Assembly (NCBI RefSeq): GCF_051209875.1
Contig: NZ_JBNTQY010000001.1
Span: 558,001-622,000, forward strand
DNA: 64,000 nucleotides
From: Emticicia sp051209875
GTDB taxonomy: Bacteria > Bacteroidota > Bacteroidia > Cytophagales > Spirosomataceae
Reading direction: 5' to 3'
Each line of letters starts with the position of its first letter. Position 1 is the first letter of the stretch. Below the pieces are notes generated by a model, which was given only the letters and a program-made list of their open reading frames with translations, did no database searches and was not told the origin of the DNA. Positions 53,213-62,834 of this stretch are shown here, one piece after another. A program made the translations under genes and the position numbers.

Positions 53213-53842
53213 TTAAATGGAAGCATGTATTTGTGGCAAATATCCAGCCCTAAAAGTTTCTACATAACTATAGGGTGTCAAAACATTTACTTCTTGGTTT
53301 GGGTCAAATGCTAAAACTTTCTTATAGCCGCTAAATGACCATTCGAAAAGATTTTGTTGAAACCATAAATAAGCTTTTGAATCATCAATCAAACGAATAA
53401 AAGTGCCATCGGGCAAGGTAGATAAACTTGCTCTGAAAGTTTTTTGATGCCCGTTTTCGTCTAACCTTTCTTGATGAATAAGGGCATCAATGATGTCGAT
53501 TTTAGTATTTTTTTCTAAAGCATATTGCTGAGCATTTGCCTCTAACCATAGATTTTTGAATTGTTTAAAGTCTGCATTTCGACAAAACCCACATGGACGA
53601 TGACCTGCCGAAAAAGCAGTAGCTTCATCTAAGAAAAATAACTCTGTCCAGCGATTGGGGGTCATTACTTTTCTTTGAAAGTTTTTGTATGCCAATGCAC
53701 AGGTTATCCAATATTTTACAGCATGATTTCTAACGATTTCCTTCTTATCGTTATGAATCACACCTCTGTTACCTGTCAATGTTCCACGCTCAGGCGTGGC
53801 AGCAAGTGTGCTAAAAGGGCTTACTCTGTTTTGTAGAGGCAT
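53213..53842 (-). CDS. Conserved protein with CxxC motif, function unknown
   Basis: A 209-aa protein. The most conserved-looking part is AFSAGHRPCGFCRNADFKQF (CxxC after GHRP), which could bind a metal. The N-terminal part has RGTLTGNRGVIHNDKKEIVR and the C-terminus LTPYSYVETFRAGY. I recall similar uncharacterised proteins but no named domain. No operon partner. Confidence 0.65.
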   Translation of the reverse strand: MPLQNRVSPFSTLAATPERGTLTGNRGVIHNDKKEIVRNHAVKYWITCALAYKNFQRKVMTPNRWTELFFLDEATAFSAGHRPCGFCRNADFKQFKNLWLEANAQQYALEKNTKIDIIDALIHQERLDENGHQKTFRASLSTLPDGTFIRLIDDSKAYLWFQQNLFEWSFSGYKKVLAFDPNQEVNVLTPYSYVETFRAGYLPQIHASI

Positions 53843-53940
53843 AGTAGATGATTAAACTTGAACAACTTCGGTTTTTTTTACCTAAATTTTTAGCAATTCA
53901 AGAGAGTATAATAATTGTAAGAGTAAATCACTTTGAAAAT

Positions 53941-53977
53941 CAATTCAACCTTAACAAACTATAAAAGACAAGTAGAT
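53941..53977. repeat. Direct repeat DR1 (left flank of secreted-repeat gene pair)
   Basis: CAATTCAACCTTAACAAAC and the following TATAAA-rich 18 nt recur at 56555-56592 (19 exact bases, then about 14 of 18). The two copies enclose the 94-aa and 605-aa secreted protein genes. Confidence 0.6.
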
Positions 53978-54035
53978 TGAATTTAGGTAATAATTTAGAA
54001 ATATTAAATAAGCAGTAATTAGAATATAAAGTAAA

Positions 54036-54072
54036 AATTCAGTGCTGACTTTTTTAAAGTCAGCACTGAATT
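54036..54072 (-). terminator. Strong terminator after the 94-aa gene
   Basis: A perfect 17-bp stem (54036-54052 with 54056-54072) with a 3-nt loop. On the minus strand it follows the stop at 54138 and precedes TTTTTACTTT. Confidence 0.8.
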
Positions 54073-54137
54073 AATTATTATATATCATCGCTCTATTACG
54101 ATATATTTTTTTTTATGATGGGTCTATTGTTCCAAAA

Positions 54138-54422
54138 CTATTGCTTTTTAGGGCTACTTAATTCATTCTGTTTATTAAATATACGCTCACTCGGTAAAGT
54201 TGTCTTATCCGATGGAGGGCTGCTTTTTTTTGCTTTTGAATTACTTTGATTAATTGTTGGAGTATCAGAGGCTAATACTTTCGCCGAATCTTGTTTAGAA
54301 GTTACGAAAGTCTTATTCACAACTGGAGCTGGTGTATCACTTGCTAATTGAGCATCAGCATTTTCAAAACAAAAAACAAAAGCGGTTAAAAATAAACTTT
54401 TCAATAGTATTGAATTTTTCAT
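54138..54422 (-). CDS. Small exported protein, unknown
   Basis: A 94-aa protein with a signal peptide (KSLFLTAFVFCFENADA) and a mature part of low complexity. ASDTPAPVVNK and ASDTPTINQS are internal repeats, and the end is rich in serine, lysine and proline. No domain is recognised. It starts 21 bp after the 605-aa gene, so it is probably co-transcribed with it. Confidence 0.65.
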   Translation of the reverse strand: MKNSILLKSLFLTAFVFCFENADAQLASDTPAPVVNKTFVTSKQDSAKVLASDTPTINQSNSKAKKSSPPSDKTTLPSERIFNKQNELSSPKKQ

Positions 54423-54443
54423 ATCTTTTTTATTTACTAATTA

Positions 54444-56261
54444 TTATCTAACATTAACTAAAACCTTGATTTTACCAACTCCTTCGTTATTATAGTCCTG
54501 TAAAGCTTTACCAATAAGCTGTCCAACTTTTATTTTTGATAAATCACCTTTCATTGCTACACCACTTTGTGAAGAAGTTACTAAAAAATCACCTCTTTTA
54601 ATTTCACCTCCTTCCAAACATACTTTTGTAGGAATGACCCCAACTACGCCTAACGGAATTTGATCAGACTCCAAATTATCAATACTTTCTTCTGTTAATA
54701 AAACACCTGGCTTAGTAGCATAAACACCAACCACTAAATTAGAATATGCACCATCTGATTTGGCAAGGGTACGGTCATTATTTATGGAAATTATCATTAC
54801 ATCTCCTGCTTCATAATTTTTGCGATTTCCTTCCACTTCGAAAGCCTCAGCAATATCTGCACCACTGCTTTGTGTACCCCCATTAAAAAAGCCTTTGCCT
54901 GTTGCATCTATTCTGGCAACATTTGCTCCAGATTTTTTAAGAACTACCAAATTACTTGTCGAATTACTTAAAACTTGCAGTACATCGCTTGTATTTGCTG
55001 CATTGACATTTTCAAATCGACCAGCTATATTGACCCCTCCACTAATGCCTGCTTGACCTAATACACCAATTGCACCTGATCTAGTTACAAATCCTCGTAC
55101 TCCATACCCATTCATCATATCATTTCTACCAACCACAGCTCCTACGCCACCCCCATCTCTGTTTGGATCACTATGAGAAGCACGTCCAACCACAGCTTCA
55201 CCACCACCACCATTATCTCCAATCACACCTGCTGCACTTATAGAACTTGTAATCCCCCAAACCCCATTTCCACCAGAAGATGTAGCAAACACACCTGGAC
55301 CTACTCCGCTATGTGTAACATCTACACCTCTACCTCCATTTGATGCATTGGTAAGTTTTACAGTCAGCCCACTTCCAATTCCATTAGTGGCAGCTTGGAG
55401 TACATCGCTTGTATTTGCTGCATTGACATTTTCAAATCTTCCACCTACGCCTGTGCCACCACTAATACCGGCCTGACCAAGCACGCCAATGCCAGTTTTT
55501 GTATTAAATCCCCTTACGCCATAACCTGCACCATCATTTCGACCAACAACAGCACCAACACCAACACCCCCTTGATTTCTTCCTACTACTGCTTCACCAA
55601 ATGTATTGTCTCCAATCACACCTGCAGCACTTATAGAACTTGTAATCCCCCATACTCCATTACCACCAGTAGATGTAGCAAATACCCCTGGTCCTACACC
55701 GCTTTGTGTAACATCTACACCTCTTGCTCCATTTGAGGCATTGGTAAGTTGTATAGAAAGACCACTCCCAATACCACTATGTGCAACATTTATACCACTG
55801 GAGGTATTTGATGTATTAGTAAGTGCTAAAATAAGACCCTTTCCAGTACCAGCTGAGCTGATGCCAACAGCATTGCTGGTATTTGCAGCATTGGTAATTG
55901 AAAAATCTGCAACCATACCAGTATTGCTTACGCCAGAAATCGCTGTGCCGTTGGCACTATTGCCATAAAGCCCAAAGCCACTTGTTGAGTTACCATATAC
56001 GCCAATTCCTGAAGGGGTTATCCCATATACGCCCCAACCACTTCCAGCCTGAGAACCATAAACCCCAATTCCTAAGCCACTTGTTCCGTTATTTTGTCCT
56101 CTCACACCAGCAGAAAATCCACCAGGAGCAGTTGATAAGATTGTGCCTTTAATTGCGTAATCATTTGCATTTGTACTTGGGTTTATTCCCTCAATAATAC
56201 TTTGGGCAAAAATATTGTAGCTTGTAGCAAATAGAATAAAAGTTGTAAATAGTCTTTTCAT
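54444..56261 (-). CDS. Secreted glycine-rich repeat protein
   Basis: A 605-aa exported protein with signal peptide (TTFILFATSYNIFA). It has short beta-repeat units such as IGVYGSQAGSGWGVYG. Then come at least two long repeats of roughly 130 residues sharing GGNGVWGITSSISAAGVIGD, GVGPGVFATS and FENVNAANTSDVLQ. The last ~150 residues, from GADIAEAFEVEGNRKNYEAG to KIKVLVNVR, form a non-repetitive domain. The layout recalls tail-fibre or adhesin stalks with a C-terminal cap. No T9SS sorting domain is visible. Direct repeats flank this gene and its small neighbour. Confidence 0.7.
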   Translation of the reverse strand: MKRLFTTFILFATSYNIFAQSIIEGINPSTNANDYAIKGTILSTAPGGFSAGVRGQNNGTSGLGIGVYGSQAGSGWGVYGITPSGIGVYGNSTSGFGLYGNSANGTAISGVSNTGMVADFSITNAANTSNAVGISSAGTGKGLILALTNTSNTSSGINVAHSGIGSGLSIQLTNASNGARGVDVTQSGVGPGVFATSTGGNGVWGITSSISAAGVIGDNTFGEAVVGRNQGGVGVGAVVGRNDGAGYGVRGFNTKTGIGVLGQAGISGGTGVGGRFENVNAANTSDVLQAATNGIGSGLTVKLTNASNGGRGVDVTHSGVGPGVFATSSGGNGVWGITSSISAAGVIGDNGGGGEAVVGRASHSDPNRDGGGVGAVVGRNDMMNGYGVRGFVTRSGAIGVLGQAGISGGVNIAGRFENVNAANTSDVLQVLSNSTSNLVVLKKSGANVARIDATGKGFFNGGTQSSGADIAEAFEVEGNRKNYEAGDVMIISINNDRTLAKSDGAYSNLVVGVYATKPGVLLTEESIDNLESDQIPLGVVGVIPTKVCLEGGEIKRGDFLVTSSQSGVAMKGDLSKIKVGQLIGKALQDYNNEGVGKIKVLVNVR

Positions 56262-56548
56262 TGTCTATAGTTTTTAAATTATGTTCGATAGCAAAATATA
56301 TTTTATGATAAACTTAGTTTGGATAAAAGTCAAAAACAAAATAATGTAAAGCAAAATGCCGAATATTTTACTAAACGGTTTGCAAGTAATGTTTTTTTCG
56401 ATATTTCAATTAAAAAAAAACTGAATGTTATTAGTTGTTTATAATGGCATCGAGTGATTGATTCTTAAATTAATAGGCAATCAATTTTTAACCCAATCCA
56501 ACAAAAAAAAGCTAAAAACCACCACATTTATCAAAATATTTTGGAAAT
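56262..56548. other. AT-rich gap without genes
   Basis: This 290-bp stretch between two divergent genes holds only A/T-rich sequence with homopolymer runs. No ORF, hairpin or clear promoter consensus was found; promoters for both genes should lie here. Confidence 0.5.
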
Positions 56549-56554
56549 TGAAGC

Positions 56555-56592
56555 CAATTCAACCTTAACAAACAATATAAAGATAAACAGAT
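56555..56592. repeat. Direct repeat DR2 (right flank), overlapping a gene start
   Basis: Copy of DR1 (53941-53977). It forms the leader of the sterol-desaturase-like gene and reaches into its ATG at 56591. Confidence 0.6.
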
Positions 56593-57580
56593 GGAAATAA
56601 TTGAGTTTTTGTATAACGAACTTATTGGCTTTTTAGGCTTACGTGGTACTTTAGAAATCTTAAAATCAGGCGATTTTAGTGCATTTTTGACTTTTGATGG
56701 TATGAAAACTGCTATTGGACCAATCTTGCCACTACTGCTTGTACTCGAATTAATCAATGGCCTGATTCTCAAAAATCCTCATACTAAAGTGTATAAAATT
56801 ACCTTCCTGATTTATATACTCAATCGTTTTATTGGCCGATTTATTTCTATTGGAGCAATTTCGTTTTTGATTGCTACGCTACAACCTTACGCTCCTTTTC
56901 AAACTACTTTTACTTGGTATTGGCTTATTTATGGTTATATCGTTTGGGAATTTTCGCATTTTGTGTATCATTTTTTGGGGCACAAAGTTCGTTTGTTTTG
57001 GTGTTTGCATTCAACACATCACACACCTGAAAACATGAATTTGTCAGTTTCTCATGCACATTTTTTCCTTGAAGGGCCTTATGCTGATGTCATTCGTGGC
57101 TCGATTTGTATCATTTTGGGTATTCATCCTGCACTTTTATTCTTTATTATGTTTATTGATGGTACTTATGGAATGTTTATTCATGTGGGTGAAAATTTGA
57201 TGAAAAATGGCAAAATGGGCTTCTTGAATAATATCATTCTTACCCCTTCGCACCACCGTGTGCATCATGCCCGAAATCCGCTTTATATGGATACCAATTT
57301 TTGTAATCTTTTGAATATTTGGGACAAGGTTTTTGGTACTTATCAACTTGAAAAAGACGAAGTGAAAATCGAATATGGCATTACAAGACCAATGGATTCG
57401 GGAAATCTTTGGGATGCCTATTTTGGTGAATTCATCGCTTTATTCAAAGATATTTGGGCAGCTCCAACACTAAAAGATAAAATTTTATATATTTTTATGC
57501 CACCAGGTTGGCATCACTCGGGACAACACAAAACAGCCTCTGTTGTTAGAAATGAATATTTGGCTAATAATAAATTTTAA
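56591..57580 (+). CDS. Sterol desaturase / fatty acid hydroxylase family membrane protein (paralog)
   Basis: A 329-aa membrane enzyme with the His-rich motifs HFLGHK, HSTHHTPE and TPSHHRVHHARN for a di-iron site. It aligns along its whole length with the protein at 8780-9772, including LYMDTNFC and ILYIFMPPGW. The two copies lie 47 kb apart on opposite strands, and both have lipid-modifying potential. The M16 protease pair follows after 30 bp. Confidence 0.86.
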   Translation: MEIIEFLYNELIGFLGLRGTLEILKSGDFSAFLTFDGMKTAIGPILPLLLVLELINGLILKNPHTKVYKITFLIYILNRFIGRFISIGAISFLIATLQPYAPFQTTFTWYWLIYGYIVWEFSHFVYHFLGHKVRLFWCLHSTHHTPENMNLSVSHAHFFLEGPYADVIRGSICIILGIHPALLFFIMFIDGTYGMFIHVGENLMKNGKMGFLNNIILTPSHHRVHHARNPLYMDTNFCNLLNIWDKVFGTYQLEKDEVKIEYGITRPMDSGNLWDAYFGEFIALFKDIWAAPTLKDKILYIFMPPGWHHSGQHKTASVVRNEYLANNKF

Positions 57581-57609
57581 TCAGTAAATTACACAAAATC
57601 AACACTCAA

Positions 57610-58929
57610 ATGTTAATGAAAAAGCTCCTTTTTTCTGCGTTACTGTTTGTCTGCTTCTCGATACAAGCACAAATGAAAGCAGAAGACGTAAAAACTTTCA
57701 CCCTCAAAAATGGAATGAAATTTCTGGTGGTAGAAGACAGTTCTATTCCTAATGCCAATATGTATTTATTTTACAAAGTTGGTAGCCGAAATGAATACCA
57801 AGGCATTACGGGACTTTCGCACTTTTTTGAACACATGATGTTCAACGGAGCGAAAAAATACGGCCCAAAAATGTTTGACCGAACAATGGAATTCAATGGT
57901 GGAGCAAATAATGCCTATACTACTGAAAACGTAACAGTTTACACCAACTGGTTTCCATCGTCAGCCACCGAAGTGATTTTTGACTTAGAAGGCGACCGAA
58001 TTGCCACCCTAAGCATCGACCCAAAAATGGTTGAAAGCGAAAGAGGCGTAGTATTGAGCGAACGTAGCACAGGCTTAGAAAACTCCAAGTGGGAATTATT
58101 GTCGCAGTCAGTTCAAGCAACTGCTTTTCAAGAACATCCTTACCATTGGCCAGTCATTGGTTATGAAGACGACATGAAAAACTGGAAACAGTCCGATTTG
58201 GAGCGTTATTTCAAGACTTATTACGCCCCAAATAATTGTGTAACTGTAATTTCGGGAAATGTAAAATTTGATGAGGTAAAAAGATTGGCTGAGAAATACA
58301 TTGAGCCAATTGCTGCTCAACCTGAGCCTCCAAAAGTAATGATTGTTGAGCCTCCACAAACGGGTGAAAGACGAATTTTGGTTCAAAAAGATGTTTCTAC
58401 ACCTTCGGTGATGATTGCCTATAAAATTCCAGCAACCAAAGACGAATCGTACTATGCTTTAACGATTTTGAGTGATGTTTTGAGCAGTGGAAAATCATCT
58501 CGTTTATACAGTTCATTGGTAGATAAAAAGCAAATGGCTACCCAAGTTTTTACCAATTTTGGCGAAAGTTTCGACCCAACTTTATTTGGTGTTTATGCCA
58601 TTGCGGCAGCAAAAGTAAATGAAAATGACTTAGAAAAGGCCATTTATGAAGAAATTGAGAAAATAAAGAAAGACGGTATTACGGAAAATGAATTGCAAAA
58701 AATCAAGAACCAAAAACTCATGGAGTTTTATGGACAGATAGAAACAATCAACGGAAAATCGAATAATATTGGCACGTATGAAGTTTTCTTTGGTGACTAC
58801 AAAAAGATGTTTGATGCTCCCGTAGCTTTCAACAATGTGACAGTTGAAGACATCAAAAATGTCGCTAAAAAATATTTTACCAAAAGTAACCGTACGGTGG
58901 GTATTTTGAAAGCTAATACTGAAGAATAA
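57610..58929 (+). CDS. M16 family zinc peptidase, catalytic subunit
   Basis: A 439-aa exported insulinase-type peptidase. Signal peptide LLFSALLFVCFSIQAQ. The inverted zinc motif HFFEH lies at residues 71-75 (GLSHFFEHMMFNGAKKYGPK). ATG at 57610 or 57616 both precede the signal. The next gene encodes the inactive partner, so the two should form a heterodimeric periplasmic peptidase, like other bacterial M16B pairs. Confidence 0.9.
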   Translation: MLMKKLLFSALLFVCFSIQAQMKAEDVKTFTLKNGMKFLVVEDSSIPNANMYLFYKVGSRNEYQGITGLSHFFEHMMFNGAKKYGPKMFDRTMEFNGGANNAYTTENVTVYTNWFPSSATEVIFDLEGDRIATLSIDPKMVESERGVVLSERSTGLENSKWELLSQSVQATAFQEHPYHWPVIGYEDDMKNWKQSDLERYFKTYYAPNNCVTVISGNVKFDEVKRLAEKYIEPIAAQPEPPKVMIVEPPQTGERRILVQKDVSTPSVMIAYKIPATKDESYYALTILSDVLSSGKSSRLYSSLVDKKQMATQVFTNFGESFDPTLFGVYAIAAAKVNENDLEKAIYEEIEKIKKDGITENELQKIKNQKLMEFYGQIETINGKSNNIGTYEVFFGDYKKMFDAPVAFNNVTVEDIKNVAKKYFTKSNRTVGILKANTEE

Positions 58930-58990
58930 TTTTTAACCAATCATTTTACAGATAAAGTTTTATCACTTATCTCGAATCTCTTGTCTTAAC

Positions 58991-60385
58991 ATGAACAAAT
59001 ACATAAAACAAGTGTTTACAGCGGCAGTTCTATGCCTGAGTAGCACATATATTTTAGCACAAGGCTATCAATTGCCTAAGTATGAAAAATTTAAATTACC
59101 CAATGGACTTACGGTTTATTTAATGGAACAAAAAGAAGTTCCTGTAATGAATGTCTCCATTGTTATTCCAGCAGGGGCAATTTATGATGGAACTAAAGCT
59201 GGTCTTGCTTCTTTGACCGCAACGGCATTAAAGCATGGCACAAAAAACTATCCAAAAGCAAAATTAGATGAAGAATTAGATTTCATCGGGGCGAGTGTCA
59301 ATACTTTTGCCTCGAAAGAATCGGCAGGAATCTCGGCTAAATTTGCAGCCAAAGACAAAGATAAAGTCTTGGGAATTGTCAAAGAAGTATTGCTCGATCC
59401 CATTTTTGATGGTATGGAGTTTGAAAAAGAAAAGAAACGCTTGTTGACTAATTTAGACCAGCAAAAAGAAAGTCCACGTTCAGTTTTGCCTGCGTATTTC
59501 GATAAATTTATGTACGGCAGCCATGTGTATGGAAATGTGATTCAAGGCAAAAAGTCAACAGTTGGTCCGTTGGCAGTTGAAGACATAAAAACGTTCTATA
59601 AAGACAATTATTTGCCCGAATCATCGGCAATTGCTGTGGTAGGCGATTTTAATAGTGTAGAAATGAAAGCTACACTTACAAAATTGTTTTCAGAATGGAA
59701 AAAAAGTACAAAACCACAAGTAAATCTTGCTTCAAAACCAATCACAAAACCTACCGCTAATAATGTTTTGTTGATAAATAAAGATGATGCCCGTGAAACA
59801 ACTTTTAATATCGGAGCAATGGGTATTAGTCGAAATAACCCTGATTTTGTGGCAATAGATGTCGTAAATACGCTTTTTGGTGGAAGATTCACTTCTATGC
59901 TCAATGATGAACTTCGTGTAAATACTGGTCTGACTTATGGTGCAAGTAGCCGTTTTTCACCTCTGAAAAATGGTGGTACATTTGCTATTTCAACATTTAC
60001 TGCCAATAAAACCACAGAAGCGGCTATTGACAAAGCTTTAGAAGTATTGAATAATTTGCACAAAAATGGCATTGACGAAAACTCATTAGCTTCAGCAAAA
60101 AACTATGTAAAAGGTCAATTTCCTCCTCGTTACGAAACTGCTGGACAATTGGCAGGATTACTTACGCAGATGTTTTGGTATAATTTCGATGAGTCTTTTA
60201 TCAATAATTTTGAGAAAAATGTGGACGGTTTGACAGTAGAAAAAGCTAAATCTATCATTGCAACGTATTTCCCGAAAGATAAATTACAGTTTGTGATAGT
60301 CGGAAAATCGGCAGAAATAAAGAAGATTGTAGAGAAATATGGCACAGTTACAGAAGTGCAGATAAAAGATGAAATAAAAGATTAG
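58991..60385 (+). CDS. M16 family peptidase, non-catalytic subunit
   Basis: A 464-aa exported protein with signal peptide (VFTAAVLCLSSTYILAQ). Where the catalytic partner has HxxEH this one has GLASLTATALKHG, so zinc ligands are missing. It keeps LRVNTGLTYGASSRF, containing the arginine/tyrosine pair that completes the active site of the partner. It follows the catalytic subunit gene after 61 bp. Confidence 0.88.
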   Translation: MNKYIKQVFTAAVLCLSSTYILAQGYQLPKYEKFKLPNGLTVYLMEQKEVPVMNVSIVIPAGAIYDGTKAGLASLTATALKHGTKNYPKAKLDEELDFIGASVNTFASKESAGISAKFAAKDKDKVLGIVKEVLLDPIFDGMEFEKEKKRLLTNLDQQKESPRSVLPAYFDKFMYGSHVYGNVIQGKKSTVGPLAVEDIKTFYKDNYLPESSAIAVVGDFNSVEMKATLTKLFSEWKKSTKPQVNLASKPITKPTANNVLLINKDDARETTFNIGAMGISRNNPDFVAIDVVNTLFGGRFTSMLNDELRVNTGLTYGASSRFSPLKNGGTFAISTFTANKTTEAAIDKALEVLNNLHKNGIDENSLASAKNYVKGQFPPRYETAGQLAGLLTQMFWYNFDESFINNFEKNVDGLTVEKAKSIIATYFPKDKLQFVIVGKSAEIKKIVEKYGTVTEVQIKDEIKD

Positions 60386-60397
60386 TTTGGATATGTC

Positions 60398-61261
60398 ATG
60401 AAGAAAATTCTAATCATTGGCTCGACGGGTTTGCTTGGCAAACCCGTTACCAAAGCCCTCATCGAAGCAAATTTTGACATTACACTTTTGGTGAGAGACA
60501 AAACTTTGGCTGAAAAGCTTTTTCCAAAAGCTCGAATCATCAAAGGTGATGTACAAAATCGTGCTGATATTGAAGCTGCCATGCAAGGACAAGAAGCCTT
60601 ATTTTTGAGTCTTTCGGTAAAACAAACCGAAAAAGAATCAGATTTTCATACTGAAGGAGAGGGGATTGATTTGATTATTGATGTTGCTAAACAATTGAAA
60701 ATCAAAAGAATAGCTTATCTTTCTTCTCTGGTTCATTTGTATCAAGGCATGAATGGTTTTGATTGGTGGATTTTTAGAATCAAGCAAGAAGCTGTACGGA
60801 AAATCAAAGAATCAGGCATTGCTTATACGATTTTTTATCCTTCTACTTTTATGGAAAGTATTTTTTACCAATCAAAACAAGGCAGTATGATTGCTCTGGG
60901 AGGGAAATCTGAATATCCATTATACTATATTGCTTCCGAAGATTATGCTCGCCAAGTCGTAAATTCTTTCAAAATTTTGACACATGAAAGCCGAGATTAT
61001 GTGGTACAAGGTTTAGAGGCTTTTAAACAAGATGAAGCGGCTAAAATTTTCATTCAATTTTACAAAAAAGAAAAACTTCGCACCATGACCGCTCCTATGT
61101 TTATCATGAAATTGATGGGTTTGTTTAGCCAAAAATTTGATTATGGTTATCATATCGTAGAGGCTCTGAATAAATATCCTGAGAAATTTGAAGCACAAAA
61201 AACTTGGGATGAATTGGGCAAGCCAAGCATTACTTTAAAGGAATTTGCTAAAAAACTATGA
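60398..61261 (+). CDS. NAD(P)-binding NmrA-like protein
   Basis: A 287-aa Rossmann-fold protein with IGSTGLLGKPVTKALIEA at the N-terminus and KRIAYLSSLVHLYQGMN as the second block; atypical SDR without a catalytic YxxxK. Function unknown, possibly redox sensing or quinone reduction. It starts 12 bp after the M16 partner gene, so it may be in the same transcript. Confidence 0.8.
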   Translation: MKKILIIGSTGLLGKPVTKALIEANFDITLLVRDKTLAEKLFPKARIIKGDVQNRADIEAAMQGQEALFLSLSVKQTEKESDFHTEGEGIDLIIDVAKQLKIKRIAYLSSLVHLYQGMNGFDWWIFRIKQEAVRKIKESGIAYTIFYPSTFMESIFYQSKQGSMIALGGKSEYPLYYIASEDYARQVVNSFKILTHESRDYVVQGLEAFKQDEAAKIFIQFYKKEKLRTMTAPMFIMKLMGLFSQKFDYGYHIVEALNKYPEKFEAQKTWDELGKPSITLKEFAKKL

Positions 61262-61268
61262 CTTTTTC

Positions 61269-61808
61269 TTACAAAATCTTGTTATTTGTTAGATTATGAG
61301 GAAAAGTAGGCTTTGGTGGTGGTGAAACGCTAAGTCCTTTTCTACGTAAAATTTCTAACTTGAGACTCTCCTCTCCCTTTCTCATCGCCCATTCATGGTT
61401 TGCTGAAAAAGCAGGTTTCATCAACCAAGAAAGTTTTTTCAAAAGTGGTTTTTTAGCTTCGATTCGCCAATCATAAGTAACATTGCATGTTTGATTTTCG
61501 GTAGATTCAAAAGTCCATTTTCCATGACCGATAAAATCTCCAAGAGCTTCAATTTCAATGGTTTGTGGTTTTTGAACATTGACGACACGAAATTTCCAAC
61601 GAAGCGTATAAGGCAACCAACCTTTGGTATAAAGTTCGATAAGTTTATTAAGCCCGGCTTCATTGCCTTTGTCCAAAATCTTAATATCTAAATAAACGGC
61701 TGGCCACCAATCAACGAGTTTCGCTGAATCGCTGATAATCGCATAAACTTCTTCGGGTGTGGCATCAATTTGCCAGTTTGATATGAAATGATAAGAGGAG
61801 GCTGACAT
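61269..61808 (-). CDS. SRPBCC family lipid-binding-like protein
   Basis: A 179-aa helix-grip protein. The start has HFISNWQIDATPEEVYAIIS, then WWPAVYLDIKILDKGNEAGL. Family members bind hydrophobic ligands or act as cyclases. It converges with the NmrA-like gene with only 7 bp between stops. Confidence 0.82.
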   Translation of the reverse strand: MSASSYHFISNWQIDATPEEVYAIISDSAKLVDWWPAVYLDIKILDKGNEAGLNKLIELYTKGWLPYTLRWKFRVVNVQKPQTIEIEALGDFIGHGKWTFESTENQTCNVTYDWRIEAKKPLLKKLSWLMKPAFSANHEWAMRKGEESLKLEILRRKGLSVSPPPKPTFPHNLTNNKIL

Positions 61809-61963
61809 GATATTTGGCTGGTTTTAACAAAATTTAGACATATATACGTAGTGATTTTTATTTTAGTTTTTCAGAAAATAAAAAATCACTAACAAATATT
61901 TTAATGTCTTTTTTGTGTAAAGCTTTTTTTAAGTATGCGATGTATCATCTCCAAACAAATTAT

Positions 61964-62677
61964 CTATTTTATTACCATTAATTTTTGTACATTCTCTTTT
62001 CTAAGGTCAATTTGCTTGAAATCTTTGGTTTTGATGGCAAGTTCTCGGTCAACAAATCCTAAGCACGAAAAAGCACTATTTTGATTAATTTCTGCCCTCA
62101 CATTGCCAAAAACACAATTATCATCCATCACATAATTGCATGAATTATTGGTATAAAGTTCGACTTTATCAATATGACAAGAATAAAATCGAATATAGCT
62201 ACTTTTACTATCAACCTTGAGCTGCTCGATATTGAAATAAGAGAAAAATGTTTGACTGGCTTCGCCACTATAATATTTTATATCAGGAGCATACACATAA
62301 ATTTGTTTATAAACAGGGTTTTCTTTAGTTGATTTTGGTGTTTTATTGGCATGAATAATTAAAGTATCGCCTCTGTAAGTCATGTCAACATATTTCATAT
62401 AAGATTGATGAAACTTGATGGCGTATTTTTCGCTGGGTTCAAAATAAATCTTCACTGGCCCTAAATCACTTTCTAAAACAACATTTTTGAATGGTTGTGA
62501 AGGAATGGTTTTATAGTGTGTTGGCTGAACAAGGGTATCGTACTCAGCTTGAACTTTGGTTTTTGAGTTCGGGCTTGTATAAGAAGAATTTTCAAAGAAA
62601 TACCAACCTAAGCCGCCAATCGCTCCCCAACCTATAATTGATATGATAATCAGTATTATTCTGTGTTTTTTGTCCAT
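61964..62677 (-). CDS. Membrane-anchored DUF2807-like protein
   Basis: A 237-aa protein with one N-terminal helix (IILIIISIIGWGAIGGLGWY) and an extracytoplasmic beta-rich part. Blocks such as FKNVVLESDLGPVKIYFEP and LKVDSKSSYIRFYSCHI resemble the right-handed beta repeats of DUF2807/GIN adhesin-like proteins. The family assignment is tentative. ATG at 62677 is preferred; the frame extends to 62749. Confidence 0.6.
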   Translation of the reverse strand: MDKKHRIILIIISIIGWGAIGGLGWYFFENSSYTSPNSKTKVQAEYDTLVQPTHYKTIPSQPFKNVVLESDLGPVKIYFEPSEKYAIKFHQSYMKYVDMTYRGDTLIIHANKTPKSTKENPVYKQIYVYAPDIKYYSGEASQTFFSYFNIEQLKVDSKSSYIRFYSCHIDKVELYTNNSCNYVMDDNCVFGNVRAEINQNSAFSCLGFVDRELAIKTKDFKQIDLRKENVQKLMVIK

Positions 62678-62834
62678 TCTATTTTTGATCAAAGGAAATA
62701 TAAACATAATCAAAAATAATTGATATGCACAAAAAAAGTTGATTAACACCAGACAAAAAGATTAATTTCTCAATCTATTTTTATTCTATATTTGCAAAAA
62801 CCTTTTGCATAGCTCAACTAATTTTTCTCAAAGA

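Noticed and set aside
55395..55968. Threonine/proline-rich ORFs on the plus strand
   Set aside because: They are antisense to the glycine-rich repeat gene and are simply the other strand of its repeats.
47617..56261. Prophage or integrative island
   Set aside because: AbiH, the fibre-like protein and repeats hinted at it, but no integrase, capsid, terminase or tRNA attachment site is seen.
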